DNA of 64,000 nucleotides from NCBI RefSeq assembly GCF_032108445.1, contig NZ_CP134876.1, positions 3,472,001-3,536,000 on the forward strand. The letters run 5' to 3'. The stretch comes from Micromonospora halotolerans. Lineage in GTDB: Bacteria > Actinomycetota > Actinomycetes > Mycobacteriales > Micromonosporaceae. A model generated the notes under the pieces. It was given only the letters and a program-made list of their open reading frames with translations, was not told the origin of the DNA and searched no databases. A program made the translations under genes and the position numbers. Shown here one piece after another: positions 46,001-54,431 of the stretch. Position 1 is the stretch's first letter, and the number at the start of each line of letters is the position of its first letter.

Positions 46001-46908
46001 CCGGCGACGGGCTCTGGCGCCCCGCCTCGGGCTGCGGGCCGGGCTGCCTGCCGGCGGCCCAGGCGCCGGACGTGTCGCTGCCGCGTCGGGTGGGGCGGCT
46101 GCTCGCCGTACTCGGGATGCTGTCGGCCGGGGTCGGCCTGGCCGCGCTGCTCCCGCTGCTGCCGGCCCGCGACCGGCGGGCCGCGCTGCGCGGCTGGGCC
46201 CGGGGCACGCTGCGCGCCCTCGGCGTGCGGCTGGCGGTACGCGGCCGGCTGCCGCGCCTTCCGGCGCTGCTGGTCGCCAACCACGTCTCCTGGCTCGACA
46301 TCCTCGCGGTGCTCGCGGTCGCCCCGGCCCGGATGCTGGCGAAGCGGGAGGTCCGTGACTGGCTGGTGCTGGGCCCGCTGGCCGCCGCGGCCCGCACGGT
46401 CTTCGTCGACCGGTCCCGGCCGCGTGACCTGCCGGCCACCGTCGGCCGGGTGGCTGGCGCGCTGCGTGCCGGCCACTCCGTGGCGGTGTTCCCGGAGGGC
46501 ACGACCTGGTGCGGGGTGGCGGCCGGCTGCCGGCCGGGCCGGGGCTTCCGCCCGGCGGTGTTCCAGGCCGCGGTGGACGCGGGCGCGCCGGTGGTCCCGC
46601 TCCGGCTCGCCTACCGGTACGCGGGCGACGCGAGCGCCCTGCCCGCCTTCCTCGGCGAGGAGACGCTCTGGGCGTCGATCCGCCGGGTGCTCGGCGCGCG
46701 GGACCTGAGCGTCGCCGTGACCGTGGCCGCCGCGCTGCACCCGGCCGCCGGGGCGGACCGGCGGATGCTGGCCCGGGCGGCCGAGTCGGCCATCCACCCG
46801 AGGCCGGTCCGGACGCCCGTCCGGCGGGCGGCGACCGGCGTACGGATCGTCCGGCCGGTGGCGCCGGTCCGGGTCGCGGCGGAGACGGAGCTGGACCTGG
46901 CCGCCTGA
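45997..46908 (+). CDS. olsA: Lysophospholipid acyltransferase family, OlsA-like
   Basis: A 303-residue PlsC-family membrane acyltransferase. One N-terminal helix (LLAVLGMLSAGVGLAALLPLL) precedes the catalytic motif I NHVSWLDILAV (H-x4-D), motif III VAVFPEGTTWCGV and a conserved VPLRLAYR. Translational coupling to the OlsB-like gene suggests it adds the second, ester-linked fatty acid to lyso-ornithine lipid. Its alternative is a 1-acylglycerol-3-phosphate acyltransferase. The C-terminal 60 residues are basic and Pro/Arg/Val-rich. Confidence 0.85.
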   Translation: MTGDGLWRPASGCGPGCLPAAQAPDVSLPRRVGRLLAVLGMLSAGVGLAALLPLLPARDRRAALRGWARGTLRALGVRLAVRGRLPRLPALLVANHVSWLDILAVLAVAPARMLAKREVRDWLVLGPLAAAARTVFVDRSRPRDLPATVGRVAGALRAGHSVAVFPEGTTWCGVAAGCRPGRGFRPAVFQAAVDAGAPVVPLRLAYRYAGDASALPAFLGEETLWASIRRVLGARDLSVAVTVAAALHPAAGADRRMLARAAESAIHPRPVRTPVRRAATGVRIVRPVAPVRVAAETELDLAA

Positions 46909-46935
46909 CGCGTACGCGACACAGTCGCGACAGTC

Positions 46936-46965
46936 TTGTTCAGTCGCGATGTATCGCGTTATGCT
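46936..46965 (+). promoter_or_regulatory. Promoter with PadR-type operator in the spacer
   Basis: TTGTTC (46936-46941) and TATGCT (46960-46965) are spaced by 18 bases. Within the spacer CGCGAT-GT-ATCGCG (46945-46958) is a perfect palindrome. A direct copy of AGTCGCGA also lies at 46923-46930. A repressor bound at the palindrome would block polymerase; the PadR protein of the operon is the likely ligand. Confidence 0.7.
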
Positions 46966-47018
46966 TCTCCCGTCACTCGACGCGCCGCCGATCGGCGCGT
47001 CACCGAGGGGAGGACGCC

Positions 47019-47858
47019 ATGACCACCTGGATGGTCGACAGCCCGCAACGGCTCACCCTGGACGAGCCGGTCACCCGGCTGGACGTCCGACTCGTCAGCG
47101 GCCGGCTCAACGTGGTCGGCACCGACGGACCGGCCCGGGTCGACGTCACCCGGATCAGCCGCCGGCCGGTCCGCGTCGAGCTGCGCGACGGCCGGCTCAC
47201 CGTCGGCCACGAGCGGATGCCCCGCTGGCCGGGGATGCTCTGGTGGCTCGGCCAGCTCGGCCGCCGGTTCCGCGCCGAGGTCTCCATCGCCGTCCCCGCG
47301 CACGTGCTGGCCGACCTGCAACTGGTGGACGGCTCGCTGGTCGCCTCCGGCCTGCGCCGCGACACCCGGGTCGACGTCACCTCCGGCCAGGTCACCCTCA
47401 TGGGGCTGCGCGGCCACACCTCCGCGAAGGTCATCTCCGGTCCCGTCGAGGCGCTCGGCGTCGGCGGCGACCTCAACCTGGAGACGGTCTCCGGCGAGCT
47501 GATCCTCGCCGACAGCGCACCCGAGCGCGTCCGCGCCCACGCCGTCTCGGGCTCGATCACCTGCGACCTGGACAACCCGCGGGGCAGCGACATCCGGCTC
47601 AGCGCCATCTCCGGCAGCATCACGGTCCGGGTCCGCGAGGACAGCGACCTCACCGTCCACCTGCACACCACCTCCGGCCGGATCACCAGCGGCTTCCCGC
47701 AGATCTGCGGCGGCCAGCACGGGTTCGGCGCGGTGAAGGACAGCCACGGGGTGCTCGGAGGCGGCGCCGGTAAGCTCTGGGCGTCCGCGACGTCCGGCAG
47801 CATCGCGCTGCTCGCCCGCCCCGTCGAGGACGCCGACGACCTGGAGGAGCTGCCGTGA
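47019..47858 (+). CDS. DUF4097 family beta-repeat protein
   Basis: A 279-residue protein of the DUF4097 putative-adhesin type. It is built of repeated beta strands containing SG turns: LVSGRLNVVG, DVTSGQVTLMG, KVISGPVEALG, ETVSGELILAD, HAVSGSITCDL, SAISGSITVRV and HTTSGRITSGF. The spacing of about 20-25 residues suggests a right-handed solenoid. There is no signal peptide. GAGGGGAGG lies about 5 nt before the ATG. It overlaps the padR gene (GTGA). Such pairs are common in actinobacteria; the function is not known. Confidence 0.88.
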   Translation: MTTWMVDSPQRLTLDEPVTRLDVRLVSGRLNVVGTDGPARVDVTRISRRPVRVELRDGRLTVGHERMPRWPGMLWWLGQLGRRFRAEVSIAVPAHVLADLQLVDGSLVASGLRRDTRVDVTSGQVTLMGLRGHTSAKVISGPVEALGVGGDLNLETVSGELILADSAPERVRAHAVSGSITCDLDNPRGSDIRLSAISGSITVRVREDSDLTVHLHTTSGRITSGFPQICGGQHGFGAVKDSHGVLGGGAGKLWASATSGSIALLARPVEDADDLEELP

Positions 47859-48484
47859 CCGCCGTGTTCAGTCACGGGCGGCTCCGGCTCTACCTGCTCA
47901 AGCTGCTCGACGACGGCCCGAAGCACGGGTACGAGCTGATCCGCCTGCTGGAGGACCGCTTCCTCGGCCTGTACGCGCCCAGCGCCGGCACCATCTACCC
48001 CCGGCTGCAACGGCTGGAGGTGGAACGGTTGGTCAGCCACACCGCCGCCGGTGGCCGCAAGGTCTACGAGATCACCGAAGCGGGCCGGGCCGAGCTGCGG
48101 CAGCGCGCCGACGAGCTGGCCACCCTGGAGTCCGACATCACCGCCTCGGTGGAGGACCTCTCCGCGCTGGCCGGCGACATCCGCACCGAGGTACGCGGCT
48201 CGGTGCGCGACCTCAAGCGGGAGCTGCGCGAGGCGGCCCGGCAGACCCGGCAGGCCCGCTGGGCGCCCCCGCCGCCGACCACCCGACCACCCGCCAACGG
48301 CGGCCCGGGCCGGACCACCGAGTCGCCCCTGCTGGCCGAGTTCGACCAGCGACTGGCCGCGTTCACCGTCGAGGTCGGCGCACTGGTGCGGGCCGGCCGG
48401 CTCACCGACACCCAGCTCCGCACGGCCATCCGCCTGCTCGACGGGGCCCTGGACGGGCTCCGCCGGCTGCTCCGCCAGACGTGA
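47855..48484 (+). CDS. PadR family transcriptional regulator
   Basis: A 209-residue PadR protein. The winged helix is LRLYLLKLLDDGPKHGYELIRLLEDRF followed by SAGTIYPRLQRLEVERLVSH and GGRKVYEITEAGRAEL. A long helical C-terminal half (ELATLESDITASVEDLSAL, VRDLKRELREAARQ), probably for dimerisation, is interrupted by a Pro-rich linker (APPPPTTRPP). The GTG start is coupled to the DUF4097 gene. It probably autoregulates through the CGCGAT-GT-ATCGCG site. Confidence 0.92.
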   Translation: MTAVFSHGRLRLYLLKLLDDGPKHGYELIRLLEDRFLGLYAPSAGTIYPRLQRLEVERLVSHTAAGGRKVYEITEAGRAELRQRADELATLESDITASVEDLSALAGDIRTEVRGSVRDLKRELREAARQTRQARWAPPPPTTRPPANGGPGRTTESPLLAEFDQRLAAFTVEVGALVRAGRLTDTQLRTAIRLLDGALDGLRRLLRQT

Positions 48485-48486
48485 CT

Positions 48487-48520
48487 CCGCGGGTGTCTCC
48501 CGGTGTGGAGACACCCGCGG
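48487..48520 (+). terminator. 14-bp stem-loop after padR
   Basis: CCGCGGGTGTCTCC (48487-48500) and GGAGACACCCGCGG (48507-48520) form a perfect stem with a CGGTGT loop, directly after the padR stop. Confidence 0.82.
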
Positions 48521-48545
48521 CGGCCGGGCCGGCGGGGCGCGGCGG

Positions 48546-48585
48546 CTCACAGGTTGTTTCCAGGATCCACCCAGCGAGGCCGCAG
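48546..48585 (+). promoter_or_regulatory. Four 11-nt-phased heptamers upstream of the response regulator
   Basis: CTCACAG (48546), TTTCCAG (48557), CACCCAG (48568) and GCCGCAG (48579) end in CAG at exactly 11-base steps. OmpR-family regulators bind direct repeats with one helical turn between half-sites, so this is a candidate autoregulatory site. A matching array is found at 50861. Confidence 0.62.
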
Positions 48586-48596
48586 CCGGAGCGCGG

Positions 48597-49310
48597 ATGA
48601 TGGGTGCCATGGTGGCTACCCAGACCGAGGCGCGACTGCTCGTCGTGGAGGACGATCCCAACATCCTCGAACTGCTCTCCGCGAGCCTGCGCTTCGCCGG
48701 TTTCGACGTCGCCACCGCGACCAGCGGCAGTGCGGCGATCCACGCCGCGAAGGACCACCGGCCCGACCTCGTCGTGCTCGACGTGATGCTGCCCGACCTG
48801 GACGGCTTCGAGGTCATCCGGATGCTCCGTGAGGGTGGCACGCGCACCCCGGTGGTCTTCCTCACGGCCCGGGACGCCACCGACGACAAGATCCGCGGGC
48901 TGACCCTGGGCGGCGACGACTACGTCACCAAGCCGTTCAGCCTGGAGGAGTTGACCGCCCGGATCCGGGCGGTGCTGCGGCGCACCGCCACCGGCGAGCA
49001 CGCGCCCTCCCGGCTCACCTTCGCCGACCTGGAGCTGGACGAGGAGACCCACGAGGTGCACCGGGCCGGGCAGCGGGTGCAGCTCTCGCCCACCGAGTTC
49101 AAGCTGCTGCGCTACCTGATGCTCAACGCCAACCGGGTGCTCTCCAAGGCGCAGATCCTCGACCACGTCTGGAACTACGACTTCCGCGGCGACGACAACA
49201 TCGTCGAGTCCTACATCTCCTACCTGCGGCGCAAGGTCGACAACACCCAGCCCCGGCTGATCCACACGCTGCGCGGGGTCGGGTACGTGCTGCGCAAGCC
49301 GGCGGCGTGA
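48597..49310 (+). CDS. mprA: OmpR-family response regulator (MprA-like)
   Basis: A 237-residue two-component regulator. The receiver domain has ARLLVVEDDPNI (acidic pair), the phospho-acceptor LVVLDVMLPD (Asp62), LTARD and DDYVTKPFS (Lys). The winged-helix DNA-binding domain ends IVESYISYLRRKVD and LIHTLRGVGYVLR. Gene order (regulator, kinase, HtrA-like protease) is that of mprA-mprB-pepD of Mycobacterium, an envelope-stress system; the symbol is assigned on that ground. Three ATGs are possible (48597, 48600, 48609); GGAG lies 6-7 nt before the first. Confidence 0.9.
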   Translation: MMGAMVATQTEARLLVVEDDPNILELLSASLRFAGFDVATATSGSAAIHAAKDHRPDLVVLDVMLPDLDGFEVIRMLREGGTRTPVVFLTARDATDDKIRGLTLGGDDYVTKPFSLEELTARIRAVLRRTATGEHAPSRLTFADLELDEETHEVHRAGQRVQLSPTEFKLLRYLMLNANRVLSKAQILDHVWNYDFRGDDNIVESYISYLRRKVDNTQPRLIHTLRGVGYVLRKPAA

Positions 49311-50860
49311 ACGCCGTCCACGACGCGAAGGGCCGGCTGCGCAGCGTCCCGCTGCGGGTGAAGCTGGTCGCCTCGGTCCTGGCGCTGGTCGCCGTAGCGC
49401 TGGTGGTGATCAGCTCGCTCACCGCGTTCTTCCTGCACAGCTACCTGGTCGGGCGGGTGGACGACGAGCTGACCTCCTACCTCGCCCGGGTCGAGGGCTC
49501 GCTTCCCAGCGCCTCCGCCACCGAGAACGCGCTGCCGAGCGACTACATGGTGGTGGTCGCCAGCCAGCGGGCCGGCGGCGGCGACCTCGCCTACGACCGT
49601 TCCTTGAAGCGGGAGGACCTGCCCGGCTCGCTGAACCAGCTGTCCTGGTACCAGCAGCACGCGAACCAGGGCGCCTTCACCACCGACGCCGCCGACCGGA
49701 ACCTGCGCTGGCGGGTGGTGATCAAGGAGATCGACAACGGGCAGTACATCGCGGTCGGCCAGAACATGATCGACATCGACATGGCCGTGAAGCAGCTCGT
49801 CTGGATCGATCTGCTGGTGGGTGGGGCGGTGCTGATCATCCTGGCTTCGGTCGGGGCCGGCATCGTGCGTACCAGTCTCAAGCCCCTCGTGGAGATCGAG
49901 CGGACCGCGGCGGCCATCGCCGGCGGTGACCTGACCCAGCGGGTGCCCGACCCCGAGGAGGGCCGGCCCTGCCCGACCTCCGAGCTCGGCCGGCTCTCCC
50001 GGGCCCTGAACGCCATGCTGGCCCAGATCGAGGCGGCGTTCACGGCGCGGGCGGCCTCCGAGGCGGCGGCGCGCAGCGCCGAGGTGAGCGCCCGGGACGC
50101 CGCCGCCGCGGCGCAGGCGTCCGAGGCGCGGGCCCGCCGCTCCGAGGAACGGATGCGGCAGTTCATCGCGGACGCCTCACACGAGCTGCGCACGCCGCTG
50201 ACCACCATCCGGGGCTTCGCCGAGCTGTACCGGCAGGGCGCGGCCCGGGCGCCGGAGCAGACCGCCGGGCTGCTGCGCCGGATCGAGGACGAGGCGTCCC
50301 GGATGGGCCTGCTCGTGGAGGACCTGCTGCTGCTGGCCCGGATGGACCGCGAGCGGCCGATCGCGCTGGCGCCGGTCGAGCTGCCCGTGCTCGCCTCGGA
50401 CGCGGTCCAGGCGGCGCGGGCCGTGGAGCCGGACCGGAGCATCACGCTGGAGATCGAGCCCGGCTCCGGCCCGCTGGTGGTGCTCGGCGACGACGCCCGG
50501 CTGCGCCAGGTGATCGGCAACCTCATGACCAACGCGCTCACGCACACCCCGCCGGACACCGCGGTGACCCTGCGGCTGCGGACGGAGCCGGGGAACCTGG
50601 CCGTGGTGGAGGTGGCCGACACCGGTCCCGGGCTCACCCCGGAGCAGGCCGAGCGGGTGTTCGAGCGGTTCTACCGGGTGGACGCGGCGCGCACCCGGCG
50701 GGCGGGCGGGCCGACCAGCACGGGTCTCGGGCTGGCCATCGTCGCCGCGCTGGTGGCCGCGCACCACGGCACCGTCGAGGTGGCCGAGACGCCGGGCGGG
50801 GGTGCCACCTTCCGGGTGAAGCTGCCGCTGCTGCCCGAGGCGCCCGAGCCCGGCGAGTGA
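49307..50860 (+). CDS. mprB: HAMP-domain sensor histidine kinase (MprB-like)
   Basis: A 517-residue membrane kinase. The first helix (about 18-43) and second (about 165-187) flank a periplasmic sensor of about 120 residues. A HAMP linker and an Ala-rich coiled coil (about 240-280) lead to the H-box DASHELRTPLTT (His292). The ATPase domain has NLMTNALTHTP (N-box), DTGPGL (G1) and TGLGLAIV (G2). The GTG start overlaps the regulator's stop. It would phosphorylate that regulator in response to an envelope signal. Confidence 0.91.
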   Translation: MNAVHDAKGRLRSVPLRVKLVASVLALVAVALVVISSLTAFFLHSYLVGRVDDELTSYLARVEGSLPSASATENALPSDYMVVVASQRAGGGDLAYDRSLKREDLPGSLNQLSWYQQHANQGAFTTDAADRNLRWRVVIKEIDNGQYIAVGQNMIDIDMAVKQLVWIDLLVGGAVLIILASVGAGIVRTSLKPLVEIERTAAAIAGGDLTQRVPDPEEGRPCPTSELGRLSRALNAMLAQIEAAFTARAASEAAARSAEVSARDAAAAAQASEARARRSEERMRQFIADASHELRTPLTTIRGFAELYRQGAARAPEQTAGLLRRIEDEASRMGLLVEDLLLLARMDRERPIALAPVELPVLASDAVQAARAVEPDRSITLEIEPGSGPLVVLGDDARLRQVIGNLMTNALTHTPPDTAVTLRLRTEPGNLAVVEVADTGPGLTPEQAERVFERFYRVDAARTRRAGGPTSTGLGLAIVAALVAAHHGTVEVAETPGGGATFRVKLPLLPEAPEPGE

Positions 50861-50900
50861 CTTTCAGAAAACATTCAGGCGGGTTCCAGCCTGGTCGCAG
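50861..50900 (+). promoter_or_regulatory. Four 11-nt-phased heptamers upstream of the HtrA-like protease
   Basis: CTTTCAG (50861), CATTCAG (50872), GTTCCAG (50883) and GTCGCAG (50894) repeat at exactly 11 bases, starting just after the kinase stop and ending 22 bases before the protease ATG. The pattern mirrors that at 48546 and is the likely binding site of the response regulator. Confidence 0.68.
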
Positions 50901-50922
50901 TGCCGAGGGAGAAGGTGGAGTC

Positions 50923-52428
50923 ATGACCGACCACGAAACCGATCCGCAGCGGTCGCCGGTTCCCGCCGACGCCGAGCCGTCGCAGCCGACCGCCGAGCTG
51001 CCCCGCGCCGAGAGCGGGCAGTCGGAGCCCACCGTCACCCCGGCCGCCGCGCCGGTTCCGGCCGACTCCCCGGCCGCCGGAACCACCGCCCCCGCCGGAC
51101 ACACCGAGGCGGGCACGCCCGCCAGCCCGTACGCGCCGCCGGCGCCCACGCCGTACCCGGGGTCCGGGCAGCCGCAGCAGCCGCACCCCTGGTACGGGGC
51201 GCAGCAGCAGGGCGGCTGGGCGCACCAGGGCGGCACCGGCTACCCGTCGCAGACCGGCGGGCCGGTTCCGCCGTACCAGACGCAGCAGCCGTACCAGCAG
51301 CACCAGGCCGGGCAGCAGTACCCGCAGCACCAGGCCGGGCAGCCGGTCCCGCCGTGGGGCCCGCAGCAGCCGGCGCGGCCCAGCCGGGCCGGGAAGTTCA
51401 TCGGCGCCGGGGCGCTCGCGCTGGCGCTGATGCTCGGCTCCGGCGTGGCCGGGGGCGCGCTCGCCCTCGCCCTCGACGGCGACGGGACCGTGACCCGCAC
51501 CTACACGGCCGCTCCCGTGCTCAACAGCGCCGACCTGCCGAAGATCGCGGCCGCCGTCCAGGACAGCATCGTCACGATCATGACGGACAGCGGTGAGGGC
51601 TCCGGGGTGATCCTCAGCGCCGACGGGTACGTCCTGACCAACAACCACGTGGTCGCCTCCGCCAGCGGCGACACGGTGAAGGTGGTCTTCGCCGACGGCA
51701 AGACCGCCCAGGCGAAGATCGTCGGCACGGACCCGAAGACCGACCTGGGCGTGGTCAAGGCCAGCGGCGTGAGCGACCTGAAGGCCGCCAAGTTCGGCGA
51801 CAGCGACGCCATGCAGGTCGGCGACCAGGTGCTCGCCCTGGGCAGCCCGCTCGGCCTGCAGGGCTCGGTCACCGCCGGCATTCTGAGCGCCCGCGACCGC
51901 ACCATCCAGGCCGGCGAGGGCGGCCAGCAGCAGGCCCCGCAGCAGGGCGCCAGCTCGATCTCCGGCCTGCTCCAGACCGACGCCCCGATCAACCCGGGCA
52001 ACTCCGGCGGCGCGCTGGTCAACACCCGGGGCGAGGTGATCGGCATCAACACCGCCATCGCCACGGCCGGGCAGGGCAGCAACGGCAACATCGGGGTCGG
52101 CTTCGCCATCCCGAGCAACAAGGCCAAGGACGTGGCCGAGAAGCTCCAGCGCGGCGAGAAGGTCAGCCACCCGTCCCTCGGCGTCAGCGTGGCCGCCGCG
52201 GAGGACGGCGGCGCGCTGGTCTCCGACGTGGTCGCGGGCAGCGCCGCCGACAAGGCCGGGCTCCAGCGGGGCGACGTGATCACCAAGTTCGGCGACAAGG
52301 TGATCAACGACTCCAACGACCTGGTGGGCGCCGTGCAGGCCGGCAAGGTCGGCGACCGGGTCGAGGTCCAGTTCAAGCGGAACGGTTCGGCCGAGACGGC
52401 AACCGTGACGCTCGCCGAGACGTCATAA
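50923..52428 (+). CDS. HtrA/DegP-like membrane serine protease with PDZ domain
   Basis: A 501-residue envelope protease of the S1C family, like mycobacterial PepD. The N-terminal 155 residues are a cytosolic Pro/Gln/Ala-rich tail with PYQQHQAGQ-type repeats. One membrane helix follows (FIGAGALALALMLGSGVAGGALALAL, about 159-184). The trypsin-like domain carries the triad His242 (TNNHVV), Asp274 (KTDLGV) and Ser361 (NPGNSGG). A C-terminal PDZ domain starts near residue 420 (SLGVSVAAAEDGGALV, GLQRGDVITKFG). The 4-copy array upstream suggests control by the adjacent response regulator. A strong terminator follows. Confidence 0.94.
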   Translation: MTDHETDPQRSPVPADAEPSQPTAELPRAESGQSEPTVTPAAAPVPADSPAAGTTAPAGHTEAGTPASPYAPPAPTPYPGSGQPQQPHPWYGAQQQGGWAHQGGTGYPSQTGGPVPPYQTQQPYQQHQAGQQYPQHQAGQPVPPWGPQQPARPSRAGKFIGAGALALALMLGSGVAGGALALALDGDGTVTRTYTAAPVLNSADLPKIAAAVQDSIVTIMTDSGEGSGVILSADGYVLTNNHVVASASGDTVKVVFADGKTAQAKIVGTDPKTDLGVVKASGVSDLKAAKFGDSDAMQVGDQVLALGSPLGLQGSVTAGILSARDRTIQAGEGGQQQAPQQGASSISGLLQTDAPINPGNSGGALVNTRGEVIGINTAIATAGQGSNGNIGVGFAIPSNKAKDVAEKLQRGEKVSHPSLGVSVAAAEDGGALVSDVVAGSAADKAGLQRGDVITKFGDKVINDSNDLVGAVQAGKVGDRVEVQFKRNGSAETATVTLAETS

Positions 52429-52450
52429 CACCAGACCTGCCTCCTCCACG

Positions 52451-52504
52451 GGCGGCGGGTGACGGAGCCAAGGGGGTTGGTTCCGTCACCCGCCGCCTAT
52501 TTTC
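52451..52504 (+). terminator. Rho-independent terminator after the protease gene
   Basis: GGCGGCGGGTGACGGAGCC (52451-52469) pairs with GGTTCCGTCACCCGCCGCC (52479-52497) with one G-U position, followed by TATTTTC. It is the only hairpin in the window with a clear U-tract. Confidence 0.9.
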
Positions 52505-52561
52505 GTGCCTCACCCGGTCCGGGTGAGCCGGGCTCACCCCGTCCGGCGGCACCCTCGGGAC

Positions 52562-53233
52562 ATGACGACCACCTCCGCCGTCCGCACCGACCAGGACATC
52601 CAGCGGGACGTGCTCGCCGAGCTCGACTGGGACGCGCAGACCCGGCCTACCGAGATCGGGGTGACCGTCGCCGACGGCGTGGTCACGCTGACCGGTCAGG
52701 TGGACAGCTACGCCCGGCGCTGGGCCGCCGAGCGCTGTGCGCACCGCGTCCGCGGGGTCCGCGCGGTCGCCAGCGACCTGGAGGTGCAGTTGCCGGTCGC
52801 CGACGAGCGCACCGACGCCGACATCGCGATCGCCGCCAGCCGGGCCCTGGAGTGGGACAGCTTCGTCCCCGCCGAGCGGCTGGACCTGACGGTCGCCGAC
52901 GGCTGGGTCATGCTCCGTGGCCAGGTGGAGTACGGCTTCCAGCGCCGCACCGCCGAGCGGGAACTGCGCCGGCTGCGGGGCGTACGCGGGGTGACCAACC
53001 TCGTCGAGGTGCGCCCGCCGACCCCGCCCAGCGACGAGCAGAACCGCCGGGACCTGCAGCGCCTGCTGTTCCGACGGACCGGCACCGAGCGCATCGAGGT
53101 GCGGGTCAGCGGCGACACGGTGGTGCTGGACGGGGTGGTCCGCCGGTGGTGGCAGCGGGAGGAGGCGGAGCGGGCGGCCTGGGCCACGCCGGGCGTGCGC
53201 GAGGTGCACGACCGGCTCGTGGTGGCCGGCTGA
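52562..53233 (+). CDS. Protein with three BON domains
   Basis: A 223-residue protein made almost entirely of three BON (OsmY/nodulation) domains: IQRDVLAELDWD...VTVADGVVTLTGQVDSY, IAIAASRALEWDSFVPAERLDLTVADGWVMLRGQVEY and a shorter third, LQRLLFRRTG...VRVSGDTVVLDGVVRRWWQ. Each has the V-x-L-x-G-x-V core. There is no signal peptide, so it is probably cytoplasmic. BON proteins are thought to bind phospholipid or other membranes and are often stress-induced. It stands alone after the terminator. Confidence 0.9.
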   Translation: MTTTSAVRTDQDIQRDVLAELDWDAQTRPTEIGVTVADGVVTLTGQVDSYARRWAAERCAHRVRGVRAVASDLEVQLPVADERTDADIAIAASRALEWDSFVPAERLDLTVADGWVMLRGQVEYGFQRRTAERELRRLRGVRGVTNLVEVRPPTPPSDEQNRRDLQRLLFRRTGTERIEVRVSGDTVVLDGVVRRWWQREEAERAAWATPGVREVHDRLVVAG

Positions 53234-53308
53234 GCCGCCGTTTACCGCTCGGAGCGCCGGGAAACCGCCGCCGGTCACGTACGCCGGGGGACCCATCGGG
53301 GAGGACTC

Positions 53309-54427
53309 GTGGCCGTGAACCAGCCGCCGTCGGACCGTACCCGGACCGGGCACCTGCGGCTCGCCATGGTGGTGCCGCCCTGGCTGTCCGTGCCGCCGGC
53401 CGGGTACGGCGGCCTGGAGCACCTGGTGGCCGGGCTGGTCGACGCCCTGGTGGACCGGGGGCACGCGGTGACCCTGTTCGGCGCCGGCCGGGAGAACGGC
53501 ACCGCCGGTGACTTCGTCTCCACCTGCGCGGACCTCCAGTTCCACCGGCTCGGCGAGTCGCTGCCCGAGCTGGCCCACCTGGCCCACGTGAACCGGCTGG
53601 TCGACCCGGCCGACTTCGACCTGGTGCACGACCACAGCACCATCGGCCCGCTGCTCGCCGGCCGCCGCCGGGTGCCCACGGTGGCGACCGTGCACGGCAA
53701 CCCGGTGGGCGAGTACGGCACCGTGCTGAGCAACACCGACGAGGGGGTGGGCCTGGTGGCGATCTCCCACGCCCAGCGCGAGGCCAACCCGGACCTGCCC
53801 TGGGTGGGCACGGTGCACAACGCCATGGCGCTGCGGGAGGTGCCGCGCAAGCGGGGCCCCGGCCGCGGGCCGGTGCTCTGGCTGGCCCGGTTCAGCCCGG
53901 ACAAGGGCCCCGACGTGGCGATCCGCGCCTGCCGGGCGGCCGGCCTGCCGCTCACCCTGGCCGGCAAGTGCAACGAGCCGGCCGAGCGCCGTTACTTCGA
54001 GCAGGTGGTCGAGCCGCTGCTGGGCGAGGACGTCACCGTGGTGCTCAACGCCGACCGGGAGGCCACCCAGCGGCTCCTGTACGACGCCCGCTGCCTCATC
54101 ATGCCGATCCAGTGGGCGGAGCCGTTCGGCATGGTGATGGTGGAGGCCATGGCGACCGGCACACCGGTGGTGGCGTTGCGCCGGGGCGCCGTGCCGGAGC
54201 TGGTCCGGGACGGGATCACCGGGTTCGTCCGCGACCGCGCGGAGGAACTGCCGGCCGCGCTGCGCGATGTGGCCGGCCTCGACCCGGCCGACTGCATCAT
54301 GCACGTGGCGCAGCACTTCTCGGTCGAGCGGATGGCCGCCGGTTACGAGGCGGTCTACCGGTCCTTCCTCGCCGACCGGGCCGCGTTCGCCGGGCGGCCC
54401 GAGGCCGCGCCGGTCACCGCCGGCTGA
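53309..54427 (+). CDS. Glycosyltransferase family 4
   Basis: A 372-residue GT-B glycosyltransferase. The acceptor half starts RLAMVVPPWLSVPPAGYGGLEHLVAGLV, a form seen in GT4 enzymes of actinobacterial clusters. The donor half has VLWLARFSPDKGPDVAIRA and PFGMVMVEAMATGTPVVALRRGAVPELV with the E-x7-E motif. It differs from the GT4 protein at 897. The GTG is preceded by GGGGAGGAC. It converges with the Ser/Thr kinase gene with 4 bases between. The acceptor is unknown. Confidence 0.9.
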   Translation: MAVNQPPSDRTRTGHLRLAMVVPPWLSVPPAGYGGLEHLVAGLVDALVDRGHAVTLFGAGRENGTAGDFVSTCADLQFHRLGESLPELAHLAHVNRLVDPADFDLVHDHSTIGPLLAGRRRVPTVATVHGNPVGEYGTVLSNTDEGVGLVAISHAQREANPDLPWVGTVHNAMALREVPRKRGPGRGPVLWLARFSPDKGPDVAIRACRAAGLPLTLAGKCNEPAERRYFEQVVEPLLGEDVTVVLNADREATQRLLYDARCLIMPIQWAEPFGMVMVEAMATGTPVVALRRGAVPELVRDGITGFVRDRAEELPAALRDVAGLDPADCIMHVAQHFSVERMAAGYEAVYRSFLADRAAFAGRPEAAPVTAG

Positions 54428-54431
54428 CGTC

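Noticed and set aside
51200..51360. CRISPR-like or tandem DNA repeat in the protease gene
   Set aside because: The repetition is of Gln/Pro/Gly codons (YQQHQAGQ-type) in a disordered protein tail, not a spaced DNA repeat.
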